From: Kangiella sp.
GTDB lineage: Bacteria; Pseudomonadota; Gammaproteobacteria; Enterobacterales; Kangiellaceae
Assembly: GCF_014762745.1 (NCBI RefSeq)
Contig: NZ_JABURJ010000120.1
Coordinates: forward strand, 1 to 48,500
DNA length: 48,500 nt
Reading direction: 5' to 3'
The position numbers were made by a program, and so were the translations under genes. The stretch's first letter is position 1. Every line of letters begins with the position of its first letter. Shown here in pieces: positions 43,513-48,500 of this stretch. The notes beneath the pieces were generated by a model. That model worked only from the letters and a program-made list of their open reading frames with translations. It made no database searches and was not told the DNA's origin.

Positions 43513-44334
43513 TTACCATTCCGCTGGATCGAGGCAATAATACTGCTGAAACTGCTGATAAAGCCCCGAATGGAGGTTTTTTAGCTCCTGTGGCTTTTCA
43601 AAAAAGATTTCGGTCGCTACTGCGAAAAATTCCGCTGGATTGGTGGCTCCGTATTTATCCAGCAAGGTGTCTTCATCAATGGATGCCTTTCGCCTCAACT
43701 CCTGAAATTCATGCGACATGATTTTTGACCACTCATCATAGTTTTGCTGGCTGGAAAGTGGTGGCGCCCCATTAGTCACGCCTGATTCGCCGTCCAGCTG
43801 ATGTGCGAACTCATGAATCACCAGATTATGGCCGTCTTCAAAGTCTGCGCCACCATTAGCAGAGTCGCTCCACGACAGTACCACCTGGCCACGGTTCCAT
43901 GATTCCCCCAATAATACTCTGGGCTCGTTACTTTGGATGCCTGATGCATCATATTGATTGTGGCGAGTAATAAAGGCGGCCGGGTAAACAACAATCGTTT
44001 TCAGGAAAGGATAGAAGTCGGTGGCACGGTTGAGCAGTAACATGCATGCCTGAGCGGCGATAGTGACTTTAACTTCATCGGTAATATCCTGGCCTTTACG
44101 ACCGACAAAGTCTTTTTCAGCAAGAAAAATCTGCATCTTGTTTTTGAGCTGTAACTGCAGGTCAGCGGGCATCTTATAAAAGAAAGGTAGGTTGTTGCGT
44201 AGGATCTGTCGCCACTCTTTTGGGAATGGTTGGCTGGCAACCTGTTGTCTCTTACGTTTTTTACGGTAATTGGAACTGAGAATCCAGATAATGGCAAAAG
44301 CAGAAATGGTAAGGACAATATAGAGTGCGGTCAT
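43513..44334 (-). CDS. mtfA: MtfA-type zinc metallopeptidase (M90)
   Basis: 273 residues. The zinc motif HEFAHQLD starts at H174, and a downstream AEFFAVATEIFFE supplies the conserved third-ligand region. An N-terminal membrane helix (residues 4-19) followed by basic residues suggests membrane attachment, unlike E. coli MtfA. In E. coli, MtfA binds the glucose-PTS regulator Mlc; whether this holds here is unknown. Single gene, divergent from the AbgT gene. Confidence 0.9.
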   Translation of the reverse strand: MTALYIVLTISAFAIIWILSSNYRKKRKRQQVASQPFPKEWRQILRNNLPFFYKMPADLQLQLKNKMQIFLAEKDFVGRKGQDITDEVKVTIAAQACMLLLNRATDFYPFLKTIVVYPAAFITRHNQYDASGIQSNEPRVLLGESWNRGQVVLSWSDSANGGADFEDGHNLVIHEFAHQLDGESGVTNGAPPLSSQQNYDEWSKIMSHEFQELRRKASIDEDTLLDKYGATNPAEFFAVATEIFFEKPQELKNLHSGLYQQFQQYYCLDPAEW

Positions 44335-44511
44335 AGGTCGTTATTATGGATTGTGTCTAATCAAGATTGGGGTGGTTGTTTGATTTTCAAGCATACGCAG
44401 ACTTTTCAAGCATATAGAGGGCTCTAAATGGCTGATAAGACCTGAGTTTGCTTGAATATGGCTTGCTAGATAAGGTATAACTTTGCACTTGGCTTAATTT
44501 GAGGAAATGAG

Positions 44512-46059
44512 ATGGATAATAACAATGGGGTTGCGTCGACTGGGGCTATTGCTCGTTTTTTGAATGGGATCGAGCGAGTCGGTAATAAACTGCCCGATCC
44601 GGCAATGATCTTCTTATCAGCGATGCTGATTATCTGGGTGCTTTCATGGCTGCTTTCTGGGATCAGTTTTGATGCGATTGACCCACGCACTGGCGAAACC
44701 ATTATCGTCAACAATCTTTTAACGGGTGATTCGTTAGCCAGTTTCCTGTCTAACATGGTGGTGACCTTCACCAGCTTTGCGCCACTTGGGGTTGTATTGG
44801 TGGCAATGTTGGGTGTTGGAGTCGCTGAGCATTCTGGCTATATCAATACGGGTATTAAATTAATGCTCAAAAGAACACCACAGTTCTTATTGACGCCGAC
44901 CATCATTTTAATTGCTATTGTCAGTCACACGGCAACCGATGCAGGGTATGTACTGGTTATTCCATTGGCCGGTGTGATTTATTATGCGATGGGACGTCAT
45001 CCATTGGCTGGCATAGCGGCTGCATTTGCCGGCGTCAGCGGTGGTTTCAGTGCTAACTTTATTCCATCAGGTATTGACCCTTTACTGCAAAGCTTTACCC
45101 AATCTGCGGCTCATATTATTGAGCCAGGCATGTCAGTTAACCCTTTGAATAACTGGTTCTTTACCGGTATTTCGAGTCTATTTATTATACTTCTGGGTTG
45201 GTTTATTACCGCCCGTATCGTTGAGCCACGTTTGCAAAAGACGCCGGTTGATGGTGATACGGATGATTTGCCAGAGTTCCATGAAATTACGGGCAAAGAG
45301 AAAAAGGCATTTGTGATTTCTACTTTGGTAATGCTGGTTGGTATTGGCGTACTTATTTATGCATCTTTAGGCACTGACTCTTCACTGCGTCACGATGGCT
45401 CATTGACTTCCTTCCAGGCTCCGTTGATGAAGTCCATCGTCCCTTTGATCTTCTTATTATTCTGGGTTCCGGGTGCAGTTTACGGTTTCACAGCAGGCAC
45501 CTTTAAAACCACTAAAGACATGATTGATGCCATGAGTAAAGCAATGCACGGCATGGCTTACTACATCGTAATGGCTTTCTTCTGTGCCCTGTTCATTGCA
45601 GCATTCTCACAATCAAACCTTGGCGCATTACTGGCTATCGAAGGTGCGCAGGTACTGAAAGCTATGGCTCTGCCAAGTGCGATCACTATCGTCGGTATTA
45701 TTTTCTTAACCGCCTTCGTGAATTTGTTTGTTGGTTCTGCTTCCGCAAAATGGGCATTATTAGCACCAATTTTTGTACCAATGTTGATGCAACTAGGGAT
45801 CTCTCCTGACTTAACCCAGGCAGCCTATCGTGTCGGTGACTCAAGCTCGAATATCATCACACCATTAATGCCGTACTTCCCACTGGTTGTGGTTTACTGT
45901 CAGAAATACGTTAAAGGGACAGGTATTGGTACATTAGTTGCCATGATGCTTCCTTTCTCGGTAGCCTTCCTGATTGGCTGGAGCTTATTTCTGTTAGCTT
46001 ACTGGTGGATTGGTATTCCGCTAGGGTTGCAGGCCAGTTATATTTATCCGGCTGGATAG
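44512..46059 (+). CDS. AbgT family transporter
   Basis: 515 residues with 9-11 membrane segments. The hallmark DPAMIFLSAMLIIWVLS, AEHSGYINTGIKLML, VSHTATDAGYVLVIPL and the second-half GSASAKWALLAPIFVPMLMQLG and GDSSSNIITPLMPYFPL are AbgT family blocks. Members import p-aminobenzoyl-glutamate or export sulfonamides using ion gradients. The ATG follows AGGAAATG at good spacing. Single gene. Confidence 0.93.
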   Translation: MDNNNGVASTGAIARFLNGIERVGNKLPDPAMIFLSAMLIIWVLSWLLSGISFDAIDPRTGETIIVNNLLTGDSLASFLSNMVVTFTSFAPLGVVLVAMLGVGVAEHSGYINTGIKLMLKRTPQFLLTPTIILIAIVSHTATDAGYVLVIPLAGVIYYAMGRHPLAGIAAAFAGVSGGFSANFIPSGIDPLLQSFTQSAAHIIEPGMSVNPLNNWFFTGISSLFIILLGWFITARIVEPRLQKTPVDGDTDDLPEFHEITGKEKKAFVISTLVMLVGIGVLIYASLGTDSSLRHDGSLTSFQAPLMKSIVPLIFLLFWVPGAVYGFTAGTFKTTKDMIDAMSKAMHGMAYYIVMAFFCALFIAAFSQSNLGALLAIEGAQVLKAMALPSAITIVGIIFLTAFVNLFVGSASAKWALLAPIFVPMLMQLGISPDLTQAAYRVGDSSSNIITPLMPYFPLVVVYCQKYVKGTGIGTLVAMMLPFSVAFLIGWSLFLLAYWWIGIPLGLQASYIYPAG

Positions 46060-46288
46060 TTGCTAGTAAGTTGATAAAAATATTAGAGTCCAGTTGATGT
46101 TCTTTACTAAAGAAAATCCTTGGAGGAAAAGTTCTGCCTTAGGTAGATCCATAGAAGTCGATAAATGCAGACTTGTAGCTCTTGGGAGGGTAACTCATAA
46201 GCTCATTGAGAGAGTAAGCCTTTTGAGCATGTTGGTTAGACATCACACAACTATAGTTTTGCTTGCCTTTTTATTACCTAAAGAAAAA

Positions 46289-46312
46289 GATGCCGCCCAT
46301 CGGGCGGCATCT
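46289..46312. terminator. Bidirectional terminator between abgT-type gene and subtilase
   Basis: AGATGCCGCCC and GGGCGGCATCT perfect stem with loop ATC... flanked by A-rich left and T-rich right sequence. Ends both convergent genes. A 77-codon frame (46094-46327) runs through it and is not a gene. Confidence 0.9.
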
Positions 46313-46339
46313 TTATTAGCTCATTAAAATGAGTTGTTT

Positions 46340-48175
46340 TTATTGCCAATCAACCTGTAAGGTTACACCTGAGTAAGCATCGTAAGCATATAGGCTGATG
46401 TACCAGCGATCTTCGCCCGGGTTAGAGAAAGAGCAGCTCTCGTTGTTACCAGTCTTATATGGACGGCAATCATAGGTTGAAGATGTTGGTTGCGCACCTT
46501 TACGAACATACAAGTCTGCATCACCTGTACCACCACTGATTTGAACATCCAGGCTGCTCATGCCGGCAGGAATATCAATGTAGTAATGTTTCCATGTGCC
46601 GGTTGAGGCTGATATATCAGTTACGGTTGCACTGCCGCCTGCCGGTGGTGGATTGGTGCCACCGCCATCATGTGTTGCCACAAGGTTTACATTTGAGTAG
46701 CTAGTGTAACCACGAACCATTACATAGTAAGTACCAGTTTGTGCTGTGAAGTTACAAGACTCGGTGTTACCATTTTTGTATGGACGACAGTCATAGCTAG
46801 AAGTAGTTGGTGCGCTACCGAACTTGACGTATAAGTCAGCATCACCCGAACCACCAGACATATCGAAACTGACGCTTGTAGCATCAGAAGGAACTTCGAA
46901 AGTGAAGTCTGTTTCTGAACCAGAAGCACCTGAGAAAGTTACTGAAACACCGTTCTCAAGAGTATTACTTGGTGGAGGTGTCGAGCTATCAAACAAGCTG
47001 TACAACAACAAGTTAGGCGAACCAGTTTTAGCGTCAGTTACTTTACCTGTGGTTGCAGCGCCTTCGATAGCTGAATCAACCTGACTTGGGGTCGCGGAAG
47101 GATTGTCAGCTAAGTATAGAGCAGCAACACCGGCTACGTGTGGAGAAGCCATTGAGGTACCGCTGATGGTGTTAGTACCGCCATCATGCCACGCTGAAGT
47201 GATGCTAGAACCTGGGGCATAGATATCCAAACATGAGCCGTAGTTTGAGAAGCTTGAGCGAGAATCGTTTGAAGCCGTAGAACCTACAGTGATTGCGCTT
47301 GGCTCACGAGCTGGTGAGTAGTTACAAGCATCGCTGTTATCGTTACCCGCAGCAACGACAACCGTTACACCTGAAGCAACAAGGTTTGCAACAGCATTAT
47401 CTGTAGCAGAAGAAGCGCCACCGCCTAAACTCATGTTAGCAACAGCTGGTTTAACGTGGTTGTTAGCAACCCAGTCGATCCCAGCAACAACGCCAGAGTT
47501 TGTGCCGCTACCTTGACAGTTCAATACGCGAACACCAATTAAGTTAACGCTTTTGGCAACACCGTAAGTAGAACCACCTACCGTACCGGCAACGTGCGTA
47601 CCGTGACCATTACAGTCGGTAGCGTCGCTGTCATTATCTACCGTATCAATACCGCTGACTGAACGACCACCAAACTCACTGTGCGAATTCAGGATGCCGG
47701 TATCAATGATGTATGCGTTTACGTTACTGGCAGTGGTGTTGTAAGTGTAGGAGCCGCTTAGCGGCAAGTCACGTTGGTCAACTCGGTCAATACCCCATGT
47801 GGCATTGTTTTGAGTAGCATTGATGCTAACGATCTGGTCTTCTTCAACTAGAAGCACGTTAGGGTCTTGAGCAAGCTTTTGTGCAGCTTTCTCAGACATG
47901 TTGAATACACCGCCTTTTACGGCTTTAGTAAAGGTACGCTGAACTTGAGCTTGATATTTACGGCTCAGGTTGTCGCTTACCATAGCAATGGCTTGTTGAT
48001 TAGCATTGCTTGAGAATAATCCCATGTTAGCAGCCACTGCATCGTCCTTGAGAACAACAATGTATTGTCCTTTGATGGCTTTTTCAGGTTGAGCTGCTGC
48101 TTTGAACTCACCAGCATATGCGCCGGTTACGCCCGTAGCTAGCAGGACACCTGCGACTACTTGGTTTAATTTCAT
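46340..48175 (-). CDS. Secreted subtilisin-like serine protease with two PPC domains
   Basis: 611 residues. Signal peptide (about 1-21), inhibitor I9 propeptide ([10 protein letters not shown]... to about residue 122), then a proteinase K/aqualysin-type S8 domain with triad D158 (IIDTG), H191 (NGHGTHVAG) and S341 (SGTSMASPH). After a linker, two C-terminal pre-peptidase (PPC) domains (about 415-505 and 520-611) share the pattern [12 protein letters not shown]...YDCRPYK.GN.ESC. PPC domains are usually removed after export by type II secretion. AAGGGG lies upstream of the ATG. An extracellular nutrient-acquisition protease. Confidence 0.95.
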   Translation of the reverse strand: MKLNQVVAGVLLATGVTGAYAGEFKAAAQPEKAIKGQYIVVLKDDAVAANMGLFSSNANQQAIAMVSDNLSRKYQAQVQRTFTKAVKGGVFNMSEKAAQKLAQDPNVLLVEEDQIVSINATQNNATWGIDRVDQRDLPLSGSYTYNTTASNVNAYIIDTGILNSHSEFGGRSVSGIDTVDNDSDATDCNGHGTHVAGTVGGSTYGVAKSVNLIGVRVLNCQGSGTNSGVVAGIDWVANNHVKPAVANMSLGGGASSATDNAVANLVASGVTVVVAAGNDNSDACNYSPAREPSAITVGSTASNDSRSSFSNYGSCLDIYAPGSSITSAWHDGGTNTISGTSMASPHVAGVAALYLADNPSATPSQVDSAIEGAATTGKVTDAKTGSPNLLLYSLFDSSTPPPSNTLENGVSVTFSGASGSETDFTFEVPSDATSVSFDMSGGSGDADLYVKFGSAPTTSSYDCRPYKNGNTESCNFTAQTGTYYVMVRGYTSYSNVNLVATHDGGGTNPPPAGGSATVTDISASTGTWKHYYIDIPAGMSSLDVQISGGTGDADLYVRKGAQPTSSTYDCRPYKTGNNESCSFSNPGEDRWYISLYAYDAYSGVTLQVDWQ

Positions 48176-48462
48176 GTTACAATACCCCTTAGTGTTATTT
48201 ATTAGTTATCCATATAAATACTGGACAACTAGACTTTATCTGATTGAGCTGTTCGCAACAATAAAACTAATGGTGAAATGTATCCATCACTCAAAAAATG
48301 AGACATTTGTCACATTTGTACAATTTGATACAATACACTGATCACAGATGTATATTTGAATAATACAAGAAAGGCTTTGTTCAATTGTTGAGCAAAGTCC
48401 ATTATGTGTACCTAACTTTACTCTTTCATTGATAAGAAAAATTTAGGGGCTGATCCAGATAA

Positions 48463-48500
48463 CTAGCCCATTTCGTCTTTAACCCATTGTTTTAATTGAT
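48463..48500 (-). CDS. C-terminal end of an unidentified gene (partial)
   Basis: The minus strand reads QLKQWVKDEMG followed by TAG, running off the window edge. Too short to identify. It could be chance, but the composition looks like coding sequence. Confidence 0.3.
   Translation of the reverse strand, partial: QLKQWVKDEMG

Noticed and set aside
46094-46327. 77-codon frame after the AbgT gene
   Set aside because: Reads through the strong bidirectional terminator at 46289-46312.

Overview
The window looks like a chromosomal segment of a gammaproteobacterium of moderate GC content. A marine Kangiella-type organism is my best guess. This rests on the gene set (HolC, LptFG, RdgC, SlyX, FklB, MtfA, YcbB/YcbK, class II fumarase) and on the many secreted peptidases. 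It is not based on any marker that fixes the genus. The window holds housekeeping and envelope genes, secreted hydrolases, a stretch of integron-type gene cassettes without an integrase, one IS110-type insertion sequence, and many short palindromic intergenic repeats.

Layout. 0-8.1 kb: a methyltransferase, holC and pepA on the minus strand, divergent from lptF-lptG (LPS export permease); then a second methyltransferase, an RDD membrane protein and a secreted DUF885 protein. 8.1-8.6 kb: a tRNA-Leu(CAA) gene with its promoter, separated by two tandem 122-bp units that each begin with the tRNA's 5' end. 8.6-14.5 kb: secreted hydrolases, namely a lipoprotein plus a 1002-residue M6 metalloprotease with PKD repeats and a GlyGly-CTERM tail, then a secreted serine hydrolase with a DUF4785-like partner. 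14.6-16.5 kb: three membrane-anchored hypothetical genes. 16.6-21 kb: YcbK-type M15 peptidase and L,D-transpeptidase (murein remodelling), then an RhlE-type RNA helicase.

21.0-24.4 kb: seven small genes on the minus strand. At least the right-hand part has integron cassette architecture, with one well-formed attC site, core sites right in front of start codons, and a gene ending inside attC. No integrase lies in the window. 24.4-26.5 kb: a dense cluster of hairpin repeats, then a SatD-like/DUF3307 pair behind a promoter so close to the start codon that the mRNA may be leaderless. 26.5-33.3 kb: a DUF6279 lipoprotein, a lipoprotein whose C-terminus is a type IV pilin-like domain, FklB, RdgC, and an unknown protein carrying a degenerate nucleotidyltransferase motif.

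33.3-34.8 kb: an IS110-type element inserted in a REP-like palindrome. Its upstream non-coding region contains two short segments matching the target, as expected of a bridge RNA. 34.8-48.5 kb: YdeI-like protein, YchJ, an ABC exporter, SlyX, FumC, OsmC, an EamA transporter, an HI0933-type flavoprotein, a secreted hypothetical protein, MtfA peptidase, an AbgT transporter and a secreted subtilase with two C-terminal PPC domains.

The strongest candidates for something undescribed are the tRNA-Leu leader repeats, the lipoprotein-pilin fusion and the REP-targeting IS110 element with its presumed guide RNA.
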